DNA of 41,196 nt from a bacterium (GTDB lineage: Bacteria; Planctomycetota; J058; JAJDCP01): contig JAUIEM010000020.1 of NCBI GenBank assembly GCA_030428695.1, positions 1-41,196 of the forward strand, given 5' to 3'. The notes under the pieces are model-generated. The model was given only the letters and a program-made list of their open reading frames with translations. It made no database searches and had not been told where the DNA came from. How positions within the stretch are numbered: position 1 is the stretch's first letter; each line of letters begins with the position of its first letter. Shown one piece after another: positions 1-8,455 of the stretch. A program made the position numbers and the translations under genes.

Positions 1-1
1 G

Positions 2-271
2 CACGTCCACGCTTCCCATGTGCGTGCGGGACCGGACGAGACCTGGGAGGAAGAGAGCCTGCTCGACCTGCTCGGCGCGATCCTCGCCGACCAGTTCGTG
101 ATCGTCGACGTCGGTGACAGGGGCGTGGGCGCCACGCTCGATCTGCGCGATCCTTCCGCCCTGCTCGATGCGCTGACCGCTCCGCGGGAAACGGGGCGCG
201 TGCGCCTCATGACCTTCAGCGGCACGCGCGACCGCGAGGTCCGCATCCAGGACCTCGAGGCGGAGCCCTGA
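2..271 (+). CDS. C-terminal part of an unknown protein (5' end outside window)
   Basis: The reading frame is open from the first bases of the window to a TGA at 269-271, and its third codon positions are overwhelmingly G or C like the confirmed genes nearby. A GTG at 20 could be a start, but nothing resembling a ribosome binding site precedes it, so this is more likely the tail of a longer gene. The visible 90 or so residues are acidic and mixed alpha/beta in character, with a hydrophobic strand (FVIVDVGD) in the middle. I recognise no motif and assign no function. Confidence 0.6.
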   Translation, partial: HVHASHVRAGPDETWEEESLLDLLGAILADQFVIVDVGDRGVGATLDLRDPSALLDALTAPRETGRVRLMTFSGTRDREVRIQDLEAEP

Positions 272-280
272 GGAAGCGTT

Positions 281-297
281 TCCGCCTGACGGGCGGA
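281..297 (+). terminator. Short perfect hairpin after the first gene
   Basis: TCCGCC and GGCGGA form a 6-bp stem around a 5-nt loop (TGACG), 10 nt after the stop codon of the preceding gene. No T-run follows, so this is not a classical intrinsic terminator. Similar T-less hairpins follow other genes in this window. Confidence 0.3.
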
Positions 298-322
298 TCC
301 ACAGACACGGAGAGGAGGTCCG

Positions 323-751
323 ATGACCGCTGACGCCCACTACTTCCGCTGCAGCTCCTGCGGCCAGCTCAACCGCGTCCCGCCGGCCGCCCTGCAGCGC
401 GAGCCGGTCTGCGGTTCCTGCGGGGCGGCCCTGGACGGCAGCCCCTCCGCAGTCGACGACGCCGAGCTGAGCCGGCTGGTCGAGAAGAGCCCGGTGCCGG
501 TCCTGGTCGACTTCTACGCCGACTGGTGCGGGCCCTGCCGGCAGCTCGCCCCCCTGCTGGAAGAGCTCGGCAGGGAGAAGCGCGGCCGGCTGCTCGTCGT
601 CAAGGTCGACACCGGCCGGCACCAGGCATGGGCCGAGCGGTTGGGGATTCAGGGCATCCCCGCGCTGTTCCTGTTCGACGGCGGGGCCCTCGTCAAGCAG
701 ATCTCGGGCTACCGGCCCCTGAGCTTCTGGAGAACCTGGGTCGAAGTCTGA
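323..751 (+). CDS. trxC: Thioredoxin with N-terminal zinc ribbon (thioredoxin-2 type)
   Basis: A 142-residue disulfide reductase of the cytoplasmic thioredoxin-2 type. Residues 10-33 hold two CxxC pairs (C10/C13 and C30/C33), the zinc ribbon that distinguishes TrxC from TrxA. The thioredoxin fold follows with the active site WCGPC (C69, C72) and the cis-proline in GIP (P113). The start is fixed by a strong AGAGGAGGT ribosome binding site at 311-319. The extreme C-terminus (LSFWRTWVEV) does not look like the usual amphipathic last helix. Reading on in the +1 frame from about 716 gives PELLENLGRSL, which does, so the last dozen residues may reflect a one-base frameshift. An ArsC-family reductase, a protein that needs a thiol partner, lies 65 nt downstream. 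Confidence 0.92.
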   Translation: MTADAHYFRCSSCGQLNRVPPAALQREPVCGSCGAALDGSPSAVDDAELSRLVEKSPVPVLVDFYADWCGPCRQLAPLLEELGREKRGRLLVVKVDTGRHQAWAERLGIQGIPALFLFDGGALVKQISGYRPLSFWRTWVEV

Positions 752-757
752 GGACGC

Positions 758-787
758 CTGGATGCAGGCGGGCCGCCCCGCTACGAT
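758..787 (+). promoter_or_regulatory. Possible promoter of the ArsC-family gene
   Basis: A -10-like TACGAT at 782-787 sits in the context GCTACGATC, which recurs before other genes here. A poor -35 (CTGGAT, 758-763) lies 18 nt upstream. The start codon at 817 would follow a leader of about 25 nt. Confidence 0.3.
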
Positions 788-816
788 CGGCGGTCCGTCC
801 CACCCCTGGAGACACC

Positions 817-1161
817 ATGCGCCCCGTCCTGCTGCACAACCCCCGCTGCTCGAAGAGCCGTCAGGCCCGCGACCTCCTGACCGCCCGCGGCGTCGACTTC
901 GTCGAGCGCCGCTACCTCGACGACCCCCTCGACCTCGACGAGCTCCGCGCCCTCGCGGGCAAGCTCGGGCAGCCGCCCCGCGCCTGGGTGCGGGCCAAGG
1001 AAGCCAAGGAGGCCGGGGTCGCCTCCGACGCGAGCGACGCGGACTGGCTCGCGGCGATCGCGCGCTGCCCGAAGCTGCTGCAGCGTCCCATCCTGATCAC
1101 CGCGGACGCCGCCGCCGTCGGGCGCCCGCCGGAGGCGATCCTGACGCTCATCGATCGGTAG
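817..1161 (+). CDS. arsC: ArsC/Spx-family thiol reductase, arsenate reductase-like
   Basis: A 114-residue protein of the glutaredoxin-coupled arsenate reductase family (plasmid R773 ArsC type, including YffB/Spx relatives). It starts with the strand MRPVLLHNPRCSKSRQ, which carries the catalytic cysteine C11 in the family signature NPRCSKS. The three arginine positions typical of true ArsC can be recognised: WVRAKE, QRPIL and GRPPE. This favours an oxyanion reductase over Spx-type regulators. The ATG at 817 is preceded by GGAGACACC. The neighbouring thioredoxin could supply reducing equivalents, although this family normally uses glutaredoxin. No ars operon partners (arsR, arsB) are visible, so the physiological substrate is open. 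Confidence 0.85.
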   Translation: MRPVLLHNPRCSKSRQARDLLTARGVDFVERRYLDDPLDLDELRALAGKLGQPPRAWVRAKEAKEAGVASDASDADWLAAIARCPKLLQRPILITADAAAVGRPPEAILTLIDR

Positions 1162-1176
1162 CGGGTCCGGCGTCCC

Positions 1177-1204
1177 TTGTCCCCGTCCCCCGATGCGCTA
1201 CAGT
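1177..1204 (+). promoter_or_regulatory. Sigma-70-type promoter for the kinase gene
   Basis: TTGTCC (1177-1182) and TACAGT (1199-1204) are separated by 16 nt, about 25 nt before the kinase start. The -10 context GCTACAGT resembles other putative promoters in this window. Confidence 0.45.
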
Positions 1205-1229
1205 GGAACGCGGGCATCGTGGAATGGTG

Positions 1230-3185
1230 ATGACTGCGCCCCCCGAATCGACGCCGATCTCCTCTGACGCCGGGAACCTCAGCCTGCGCTGGCTGCTCGG
1301 CGACTCGACCGTGCACGGCTTCGACACGCTGTGGCGCAAGCTCGACGTCGACTCCGACGCCGAGGCCGACAGCAAGGGACGGGTGCGCCTGTCGCGGGGA
1401 AGTACGGCGCCGCAGCTTCCCGAGGTGCCGGTCCGGGAAGGACTCGAGATCCTGCCCGTCGTCCTCGGCGAGGGCGGGATGGGGGTCGTCCACCTCGCCC
1501 GCCAGCGCTCCCTCTCCCGCGAGGTCGCGGTCAAGATCACCCGCCCCGACCGCCCCGAGGCGGTCTTCGACATGGTGCGCGAGGCGCTGATCACCGCGCG
1601 CTTGCCGCATCCGAACATCATCCCCGTGCACCGCCTGTGCCGCGGCCAGGACGGCAAGCCGCTGCTCGTCATGCAGCGCATCGAGGGCCAGAGCTGGGCG
1701 GACGAGCTGCACCCCGACTGGCGGGCGAGCATCGAGGCGTCGAGCTTCCTGCCCTTCCTCCACGACCAGGCCCTCGAGCGCCATCTGCGCGTGCTGATGC
1801 AGGTCTGCCAGGCGGTCGCCTTCGCCCACAGCCGGGGCGTCGTCCACCGTGACCTCAAGCCGGCCAACGTGATGCTCGGCACCTTCGGCGAGGTCTATGT
1901 GGTCGACTGGGGTCTCGCCCTGTGCCGCGGCGCGCTCGCGGAGGAGCTCGACCTCGCGCGCGGCGCGCAGGGGCTGGTCGGCACCCCCCAGTACATGGCC
2001 CCGGAGATGCTGCTCGAGCTCGAGGATGAGATCGACGAGCGCAGCGACGTGTACCAGCTCGGAGCGATCCTGCACGAGCTCCTGACCGGCGTGCCCCCGC
2101 ACCAGGGGGGCGACCTGCGCAACGTGCTGTTCAGCGTCTTCCGCGGCGAGCCGCTGGTGCTCCCGCCGAACGTGCCGCAGCCCCTGGTCGCGGTGGTCGA
2201 GCGCGCCCTGGCCCGCGATCCGGCGGCGCGCTTCGCGAGCGCCCTGGAGCTGCGCGAGGCGCTCGAGAGCTTCCTGATCCACCGCGGCTCGATCCAGCTC
2301 AGCGACGAGGCGCACCGCCGGCTCGAGGCGGTCACGGTCGCGATGATCCGCGAGAAGGACCTCCCCGAGCGCGAGATCTTCACCCGCTTCAACGAGTGCC
2401 GCTTCGCCTTCCTGCAGGCCCTGGCGATCTGGCCCCAGAACCCCGACGCCCGCGCCGGGCTGCAGCGCGCGATCGAGACCCTGATCCGCCACGAGCTCGC
2501 GGTCGGCGCCCCCGACTCCGCCGCCGTCCTGCTCGCCGACCTGCCGACGCCGGATCCCGAGCTCGAGGCCGAGGTCCAGGCCGCCATCGCCCGCTCCAAG
2601 CAGGAGCTCGAGCGCATGCGCCAGGTCGCCGACGACGCCAACCTGCTCGCCGGCGACGCGGCCCGCAGCGGCTTCGCGCTGATCCTCGCGCTGTTCTGGT
2701 TCCTCGTGCCGACGACGGTCGCGGTGCTGCACAACCTCGGCCAGCTCGAGGTCACCTCGCAGCTCGGCTACGTCCTCTACCCGCTGGTGCACGGCGCGGT
2801 GCAGGGCGCGGCCCTGCTGTACTGGCGGCAGGTGCTGCTCGTCAACCGCGCCAACCAGCTGATGGCCCTCGGCTCGCTGGTCGTGTTTCCCCCGATGGCG
2901 GTGCTGCGCGGCGTGATCGTCGCGCTCGACCTGCCGATCGCCCTCGCGACCGGGCTCGAGATCCCGCTCTACTCGGCGGTGCTGTTCGCGGTGACGGTGT
3001 GCCTGGACCAGCGCCTGGTGTGGGCGACCCTCGCCAGCCTGCTCGCGGGGGTCGGGGCGGCGCTGGTGCCCGCGCAGTCGTACCTGTGGCTCGGGCTCGG
3101 CAACGGCGCGACGCTGTTCCTGGTGTGGCTGGCCTGGCGGGACGACGCGACGCTCAGCGGGGCTGCCAGCGGCCCGGAGCGTTGA
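1230..3185 (+). CDS. Membrane Ser/Thr protein kinase
   Basis: A 651-residue Hanks-type kinase. After a disordered N-terminus, the kinase domain covers about residues 70-345: glycine loop GEGGMGVVHLA (from G80), catalytic lysine in VAVKI, catalytic loop HRDLKPANV (H206-D208), and DWG (D226-G228) in place of DFG. The DWG variant is common among planctomycete and myxobacterial kinases. GTPQYMAPE marks the activation-segment end. A charged helical linker (about 360-475) follows, then roughly six hydrophobic segments from about 481 to the end, so the kinase is anchored by its C-terminus with the catalytic domain in the cytoplasm. ATGs occur at 1224 and 1230; I chose 1230 because GGA at 1221-1223 is then suitably spaced. 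The 3' end overlaps the convergent gene by 32 nt. The ligand and substrate are unknown. Confidence 0.9.
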   Translation: MTAPPESTPISSDAGNLSLRWLLGDSTVHGFDTLWRKLDVDSDAEADSKGRVRLSRGSTAPQLPEVPVREGLEILPVVLGEGGMGVVHLARQRSLSREVAVKITRPDRPEAVFDMVREALITARLPHPNIIPVHRLCRGQDGKPLLVMQRIEGQSWADELHPDWRASIEASSFLPFLHDQALERHLRVLMQVCQAVAFAHSRGVVHRDLKPANVMLGTFGEVYVVDWGLALCRGALAEELDLARGAQGLVGTPQYMAPEMLLELEDEIDERSDVYQLGAILHELLTGVPPHQGGDLRNVLFSVFRGEPLVLPPNVPQPLVAVVERALARDPAARFASALELREALESFLIHRGSIQLSDEAHRRLEAVTVAMIREKDLPEREIFTRFNECRFAFLQALAIWPQNPDARAGLQRAIETLIRHELAVGAPDSAAVLLADLPTPDPELEAEVQAAIARSKQELERMRQVADDANLLAGDAARSGFALILALFWFLVPTTVAVLHNLGQLEVTSQLGYVLYPLVHGAVQGAALLYWRQVLLVNRANQLMALGSLVVFPPMAVLRGVIVALDLPIALATGLEIPLYSAVLFAVTVCLDQRLVWATLASLLAGVGAALVPAQSYLWLGLGNGATLFLVWLAWRDDATLSGAASGPER

Positions 3186-3882
3186 GCAGGCCGGGCTTGC
3201 CGGAGGCCGCCTTGCGCTCGCTCTTGCGCTGGGCCTTGCGCAGCTTGCGGTCGGCGATGGTGCGGCGGAACCAGGCGAGGTCGCGCACCGGATCGTAGCC
3301 GGGGATCACCGCGCTGACCTCGCCGAGGCCCCCGATCCCGAACAGCGACAGGTAGCGCCGGTCGAGGGTGTCGCCGGCGGGCAGCACCCGGCGCAGCACG
3401 TGGGTGCGCGAGCGGCGGACGACGAAGCGCCCGACGATCAGCGTCCAGCTCGTGATCGTGAAGCCGAGGCAGTAGGTCACCTCGTCGACGCAGACCTCGA
3501 TGCCCATCTGGAACTTCACGCCCTGGAAGGCGCGCTTGATGCGGGTCAGGATGATCGTCGGCCGGTAGCCGCAGGCCTTGAGGATCTCCGCCAGGCAGGT
3601 GCTGAGGTCGACGCAGGGGGCGGCGTAGTGGATCGCGCGGGACTGCATGATCTCGCGCGGGGTGCGGTGCACGAACTGGGTGCGCAGACGCGGCCAGTCC
3701 CAGCACTGGCGCTCGAGGCGGGTGTCCAGCCACTCGCTGAGGCCGGCGAGGTCGCGCGCGGTGTCGTCGGCGCGGGGCGGGCGCTCGCCGAGCAGCTCCT
3801 CGACGGTCGCGAGCAGCTCGGGGCGGGGGGCGTTGGCGGCGCGCGGCTGGGACGGGCAGTCGGTACTCGGCGCGTCGGGCAT
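3154..3882 (-). CDS. Hypothetical protein, possibly transglutaminase-like
   Basis: A 242-residue soluble protein with no signal peptide or membrane segment. A Cys-rich central block (AAPCVDLSTCLAEILKACGY) followed by a hydrophobic strand resembles the nucleophile helix of transglutaminase-like cysteine peptidases, but I cannot find a convincing following His in the usual position, so catalytic function is doubtful. The C-terminal 35 residues are strongly basic (repeated K/R with QRKSERK), which could bind nucleic acid or acidic lipid. It starts 16 nt after the lipoprotein gene on the same strand and is probably co-transcribed with it. The last 32 nt overlap the convergent kinase gene. Confidence 0.7.
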   Translation of the reverse strand: MPDAPSTDCPSQPRAANAPRPELLATVEELLGERPPRADDTARDLAGLSEWLDTRLERQCWDWPRLRTQFVHRTPREIMQSRAIHYAAPCVDLSTCLAEILKACGYRPTIILTRIKRAFQGVKFQMGIEVCVDEVTYCLGFTITSWTLIVGRFVVRRSRTHVLRRVLPAGDTLDRRYLSLFGIGGLGEVSAVIPGYDPVRDLAWFRRTIADRKLRKAQRKSERKAASGKPGLLNAPGRWQPR

Positions 3883-3898
3883 GCCCTGGGCTCTCCGG

Positions 3899-6718
3899 TC
3901 AGAAGGTCCTCTGGCTCAGGTCGTTGAACACGCGCTGCAGCCCGGACACGTCGTCGTCGATGAACACGATCAGCTCGGTCAGGTTGGCCTTGAGGCTCGC
4001 GACGGTCGTCGGCCCCTGGCTCGGCAGGCTCGAGTGCGCGGAGACATCGGCGAAGATGTCGAGCAGGATCTCGAGCGGTGCGGGGTCGACGCCGTTCGGT
4101 CCTTTATAGAAGGCGTTGCGCAGGATCGTCAACACGGTCCGCCCGTCGTCCTGGGCGAGCAGGGTCTGCGTCCCGTCGATCAGGGCGTCGACCATCCCCG
4201 CCGCCGGATCGATGACCTCGCCGGCGAAGCGCCCGACCGTCACCAGGTCGTTCGGGTCGACGCCGCTCGAGCTGCTCAAGAAGGAGCAGACCAGCGGCAG
4301 CAGCGCCCCGTAGACATCGTCGGCCACCGTGGTCCGCGGCGTGAACAGGTTGACCACGGCGTCGGTGATGTCCTCGCCGACGCTCGAGCCCTCGACGGTC
4401 AGGAGCACGTCGAGCAGCAGCGCGTAGTCGGCGGAGCGCAGGAAGTCCGCGCCGTCCTGCTGGAGCTCCTCGACCTCGGCGATGCGCGCGGTGTTCGAGG
4501 TCGGCAGGCCGTCGGCAAGCTCTTCCATCGCCGCGGCGCTCAGCGGGATCAGCCAGCTGTGGGTCAGCCGCTCCTGGCCGGCGACGGTGGTCGTCGCGGT
4601 CGCGATGTCGAGGCCGAAGTCGAGCAGGCGCGCGGCCTCGTCGTCCAGACCCCGGGTGCTCAGCCGGTCGTCGAGATCGTCGATGGCGTCGAACAGCAGG
4701 TGGGCGAGGGAGGCGTGGACGTTGCCGTGGCGGTCGAACACGGTCGTGTCGTCGTCGACGAGCACCGACAGCGCGTCGGCGATCGCGTCGGAGACCACCT
4801 CGCCGGTGCCGGGCACGGCGACCTGGTTCATCTTGTCGAAGGCGTCGAAGAAGGCGTCGACGGCCCCGGACTCGAGGATGTCGACCAGCGCCGGCTCCAT
4901 CGGCCGCATCGCGTTCTCGTAGCCCTCGCTCAGCGCGACCATGATGTCGACGAGCAGCCGGGTCTGGCCGCGGTCGGAGAAGACCTCGGCGATCGGGGTG
5001 AAGGCGTCGAGGGTGCCGGTGTTGTCGAAGTCCTGCAGGGCGTCGATATGGGTCGAGGTCAGGCCGCCGCAGAGGAACTGGCCGAGGTAGGTCGTGATCA
5101 GGTTCATCGTCGAGATGCTGATCGGGATCCCGAGGATGCTGCCGTTGCCGCCGACCGTGTCGAGGTACAGCTCGGCGAGGGTGCCGCCGCCGAGCGGATT
5201 GTTGCACTGGTCGGCCTCGCGCACCATGTCGAGCAGCGACTCCATGCTGCTCAGCTGGCCCGCCCCGGCGAGGACCTGCGCGCCGTAGTCGTGGTAGCGC
5301 ATCATGATCGCGAAGCCCTGCGGCAGGTTCCCGAGCCGCTGCTGCTCGCTCGAGAACGCGCTGAACAGCTCGCGGGCGGCCGAGGTGCTCGAGCCGTTGG
5401 ACTCCAGGGCCTCGTCGAGCAGCGGCACGAGCAGGTCGAGCTGCGAGCTGCCGCTGGAGGAGGTCGCGGTCACCGGGGTCGTGCGCACGATCTCGACCAT
5501 CGTGCCGAGGTCGACGAAGATCTGCTCGGCGAGGTCGGGGTCGGAGTCGAGCAGCGCCGCCAGGCCCCACAGGGTGCGCGCGGAGGGCTCGCCCTTGAAC
5601 ATCTCCAGGCCGGCGTACAGGACGTCGATCAGGGGGTTGTCGTCGGAGAAGCCGCCGCCGGGCGCGCGGTCCGCGACGCCGTCGGCGAGGGCGAGGAAGT
5701 CCTCGTGCACGTCGTCGCGCAGCACGTCGCCGACCACCCGCACGAGCGAGCCGAGCACGGTCTTCTTGCTGTCGTAGTACTCGTAGACCAGCTCGCCCTG
5801 CGCGGTCAGGGCCCGGCCCTCGGCGTCCCGGACGCCCGCGCTGCCGAAGGCGGGCAGCTCGATCGGGGCGCCGGTCGCGTCGACGGGCTCGCCGTTCGCG
5901 GTGTCGACCTTGCCGTCCCCGTCGAGGTCGACGAAGGGCGGCAGGAAGCTGCCGTTGACGTCGCGCCGCACGACCGGCAGGCCGTCCGCGCCGAGGCGCA
6001 CGCACCAGGCCGCTTCGCCGAGCGCGACGCCGTCCCGTTGGGGGGTGACGGTCAGCAGCACGTCGCTGAGCTTCGAGCTCTGGGCGCCCTGCACGTCGGG
6101 CAGGTCGCGCAGCACCGAGGAGGCGAGCTGCATCAGGTCGCGGAGGATGTCGCGCTCGCCGTTGGGCTGGCCGTAGTCGTCGACGCCGTCGTTGTCCTCG
6201 AGCAGGGTGCCGATCGCGTCGACCAGGCCGTCGAAGTCCGGGTAGGCGAGCAGCCGGCTCAGCAGCTTGACGGTGTCGTCCCGGTGGTCGTCGCCGCCCT
6301 GCTCGGAGATCGCGATCAGCGCCTCGAGCACGTCGTCCTCGGCGCGCAGGGCGGTCAGGATCGCCTTGACGTCCTGGGCCATCGCCGGGAAGGTCCCGTC
6401 GTCGATCAGCGGCAGCAGCTCGTGGATCGTCCCGTACAGGTTGGTCGAGATGTCCGGCGGCAGGACCGCGTTGACCGCGTCGATGAACTCGGTGCGCTGG
6501 TCGGCCAGGGTCGCCATCGCGGTGCTGTCGCCGTCGCGGCTGAGCTTGGTGCGATAGACGTTGTACAGGAGCAGCCCGAGGCCGCGGTGGGCGGTCGCGC
6601 CCGGCTGGCCGAGCGAGCCGAAGCCCGCGCTGACGTTGTTGCCCGCTTCCCGGCAGCCGCACAGAGCGAGCAGACCGAGCAGGAGGGCGAGAACGATCGG
6701 GAAGAAACGCTGACGCAT
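3899..6718 (-). CDS. Large helical lipoprotein of unknown function
   Basis: A 939-residue protein with a lipoprotein signal: basic start MRQRFFP, a hydrophobic run, then LALCGC followed by R-E-A-G-N-N, so a Cys near residue 21 is the likely lipidated residue. The mature part is acidic and made mostly of repeated amphipathic helices rich in Leu, Asp and Ala, such as LLVPLLDEALESNG, suggesting an alpha-solenoid. One calcium-loop-like sequence, DLDGDGKVD, lies near residue 265 within a strand-rich region. No enzymatic motif was recognised. The start at 6718 is chosen for the signal peptide and a GGAG upstream. The frame remains open to 6997, but upstream residues look non-coding. It is probably surface- or periplasm-facing and structural. 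Confidence 0.8.
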   Translation of the reverse strand: MRQRFFPIVLALLLGLLALCGCREAGNNVSAGFGSLGQPGATAHRGLGLLLYNVYRTKLSRDGDSTAMATLADQRTEFIDAVNAVLPPDISTNLYGTIHELLPLIDDGTFPAMAQDVKAILTALRAEDDVLEALIAISEQGGDDHRDDTVKLLSRLLAYPDFDGLVDAIGTLLEDNDGVDDYGQPNGERDILRDLMQLASSVLRDLPDVQGAQSSKLSDVLLTVTPQRDGVALGEAAWCVRLGADGLPVVRRDVNGSFLPPFVDLDGDGKVDTANGEPVDATGAPIELPAFGSAGVRDAEGRALTAQGELVYEYYDSKKTVLGSLVRVVGDVLRDDVHEDFLALADGVADRAPGGGFSDDNPLIDVLYAGLEMFKGEPSARTLWGLAALLDSDPDLAEQIFVDLGTMVEIVRTTPVTATSSSGSSQLDLLVPLLDEALESNGSSTSAARELFSAFSSEQQRLGNLPQGFAIMMRYHDYGAQVLAGAGQLSSMESLLDMVREADQCNNPLGGGTLAELYLDTVGGNGSILGIPISISTMNLITTYLGQFLCGGLTSTHIDALQDFDNTGTLDAFTPIAEVFSDRGQTRLLVDIMVALSEGYENAMRPMEPALVDILESGAVDAFFDAFDKMNQVAVPGTGEVVSDAIADALSVLVDDDTTVFDRHGNVHASLAHLLFDAIDDLDDRLSTRGLDDEAARLLDFGLDIATATTTVAGQERLTHSWLIPLSAAAMEELADGLPTSNTARIAEVEELQQDGADFLRSADYALLLDVLLTVEGSSVGEDITDAVVNLFTPRTTVADDVYGALLPLVCSFLSSSSGVDPNDLVTVGRFAGEVIDPAAGMVDALIDGTQTLLAQDDGRTVLTILRNAFYKGPNGVDPAPLEILLDIFADVSAHSSLPSQGPTTVASLKANLTELIVFIDDDVSGLQRVFNDLSQRTF

Positions 6719-7003
6719 CGACAGGCTCCAGACGGGATGTGAGACGGCTTCCGGACTTGGCTGCGAATATCGTGCCGGGCTGGATGCGCCCGATGCGTAG
6801 CATTTCCGCACCATTTTCGTGCCAACCTGAGATTTCGTAGCAGGTACGCGCAGCCGATGGTCCGAAGCGAGGGGGCCTACGCGCCGCCCACAGTGAACAT
6901 ACCTACCACTATATTTATGCGCGAGAGTGTAGCGTCCCCGCCCTGGAACGCGAGCAGAATCTCGAGATATCAGCGAGGTCGCGCGGGCAGCCGGCACTGA
7001 CCC
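6719..7003. other. 285-bp intergenic region with an A+T-rich island
   Basis: This stretch has no convincing gene. An A+T-rich tract (ACTATATTTATG, 6908-6919) stands out sharply from the G+C-rich background. On the - strand a -10-like TACACT (6926-6931) lies in the context GCTACACTC, the same as upstream of the symporter gene at 25462, but no -35 is clear. A perfect 10-bp palindrome ATCTCGAGAT occupies 6959-6968. If the promoter is real, the lipoprotein mRNA would have a leader of about 200 nt. Confidence 0.4.
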
Positions 7004-8386
7004 TCAGGGAGCGCGCAGCTCGAGCCCGATCTCTGCCGCCCGATCCCGCTCCCAGGGCAGGACGAGCTCCCTGCCCCCGGAGTCGGCGAGATCCTCCCCG
7101 ATCGAGTAGAGCAGCACGCGGTCGTCCCACGCCCGGTAGACCAGAGGAGCGCCCCCGTACGGATCGAGGAGCGCCTGCGGCGGCAACCCGAGCGCCTCGA
7201 GGCTCTCGGGCGGCCGGCCGTGCGCCTTCCAGTGCCGATGGATGGCGACCGCGACGCGCGCGCAGGCGAGCGACGCCCGCGCTCCGGTCACGGCGTCGAG
7301 CGCCCCGGCGCCGAAGCCCAGGATCGGGACGACCAGGCTCCAGGCCTCGGCGAGCGCGCGGTCCCGCTCCATCCACAGCTTGTCGCGCGCGGGACCGTAC
7401 GGAAGCTCGAAGGGCTCGACCGTGCGCTGGGCGAAGTCCTCGAACACGCCGAGCTCGTAGGCGGCGACGACATCGAAGCGCAGCGGCTCGAGCTGGTCGA
7501 AGTCGGCGTCGGCAGCCCCGTCCCGCTGCGGGCGCCCGGAGAGCAGGAGCAGCCCGGCCTTCATGCCGAGCAGCTCCCCCTCGATCACGCGCCGCTCGTC
7601 GCTGCCTCCGAGCCCCGCGAGAAGCGGCTCCAGCCTCTCCAGCGCGTCGAGGGAGAGTCCCCGTCGCAGCCCCCGGACCAGCGTCCGCACGCCGATGTTC
7701 TGGATCGCGACGCCGATCATCGCGCTGATCAGGAACGGCGCGCGCGCGACGTCGCGCCCGAGCGCGACGATCTCGACCCCACAGGTCGCCTCCTCCTCCG
7801 CGCTGCCGAGCGCGCCGGTGACCTCGAGCAGGTGGGCGACGGTGCGCAACGCGAACAGGTTCGGGAGCCGCGCCTCGAAGCCGTCACGCAGGTCCGCCGG
7901 CCAGGCCAGCGCCGTCCGGCGCAGCGCTTCCCGCACCGCCTGGTGCACCGGCGCGTAGACCACGCACAGGCTCTCGCCGAGGGGCGAGATCGCCTGTTTC
8001 CCGAGCGCGATGCTGTCCGCGATGCCCGCGAGCACGGAGAGGTCGTGCCCGTTGACGCCCGGATGGTCGGCGGAGAGCGCGCACGGAGGCATCCACGCGG
8101 GCCGCGGCTGCCACTCCGGCGGCGTCGGCGCGAGCACGTACTCGATCAGGGCGTACCAGGGGTAGGCGTCGCCCTCGACTGGCGCGCCGAGCAGCGTCCT
8201 CGGCTCCGCTCGCAGCCGCTCCTCGAACGCCTCGATGTCGACCGTCAGCTGGGCGTGGGCCTCGTCCAGCCGGCGGCTGCTCGAGCGCTGCAGCACGACC
8301 CCGAACGCACCGAGGACCAGCAACAGCACCAGGCAGCCGCAACCGAGCACCCGGCGGCCCTTCCGCGCTCTGTTCTTCTCCGCCAT
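7004..8386 (-). CDS. Membrane-anchored hypothetical protein, paralogue B of a tandem pair
   Basis: A 460-residue protein with a short basic cytoplasmic tail, one hydrophobic segment (RRVLGCGCLVLLLVLGAFGV, about residues 11-30) and a large, presumably extracytoplasmic domain. The C-terminus carries LDPYGGAPLVYR, a motif often seen near the end of planctomycete exported proteins of unknown function. It is about three-quarters identical over its first half to the protein at 8456-9835, which lies upstream on the same strand with a 69-nt gap. Conserved blocks include SSSRRLDEA, DAYPWYAL, SADHPGV and APFLISAMIGVAIQ. A GGTGAGGAAGGG sequence precedes the ATG. Function unknown. Confidence 0.8.
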   Translation of the reverse strand: MAEKNRARKGRRVLGCGCLVLLLVLGAFGVVLQRSSSRRLDEAHAQLTVDIEAFEERLRAEPRTLLGAPVEGDAYPWYALIEYVLAPTPPEWQPRPAWMPPCALSADHPGVNGHDLSVLAGIADSIALGKQAISPLGESLCVVYAPVHQAVREALRRTALAWPADLRDGFEARLPNLFALRTVAHLLEVTGALGSAEEEATCGVEIVALGRDVARAPFLISAMIGVAIQNIGVRTLVRGLRRGLSLDALERLEPLLAGLGGSDERRVIEGELLGMKAGLLLLSGRPQRDGAADADFDQLEPLRFDVVAAYELGVFEDFAQRTVEPFELPYGPARDKLWMERDRALAEAWSLVVPILGFGAGALDAVTGARASLACARVAVAIHRHWKAHGRPPESLEALGLPPQALLDPYGGAPLVYRAWDDRVLLYSIGEDLADSGGRELVLPWERDRAAEIGLELRAP

Positions 8387-8455
8387 CCCTTCCTCACCTC
8401 GTCTCGTCTCTTCTCGCGTCTCCGCTTCCGCCTCTGACCCCGCGCGCCGCGCCGC

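Noticed and set aside
762..1229. Extension of the Ser/Thr kinase upstream to 762
   Set aside because: The region overlaps arsC in another frame and translates to Arg/Pro-rich low complexity; a promoter and start lie at 1177-1230.
3647..6742. A 1031-codon open frame on the + strand opposite the lipoprotein gene
   Set aside because: The translation is low-complexity (EQ, RV, DR runs) and has no start signal. The - strand frame has a signal peptide and a sensible composition.
6803..6825. Sigma-54-like sequence on the - strand (TTGGCACGAAAATGGTGC)
   Set aside because: The GG and GC elements are two bases too far apart for a -24/-12 promoter.
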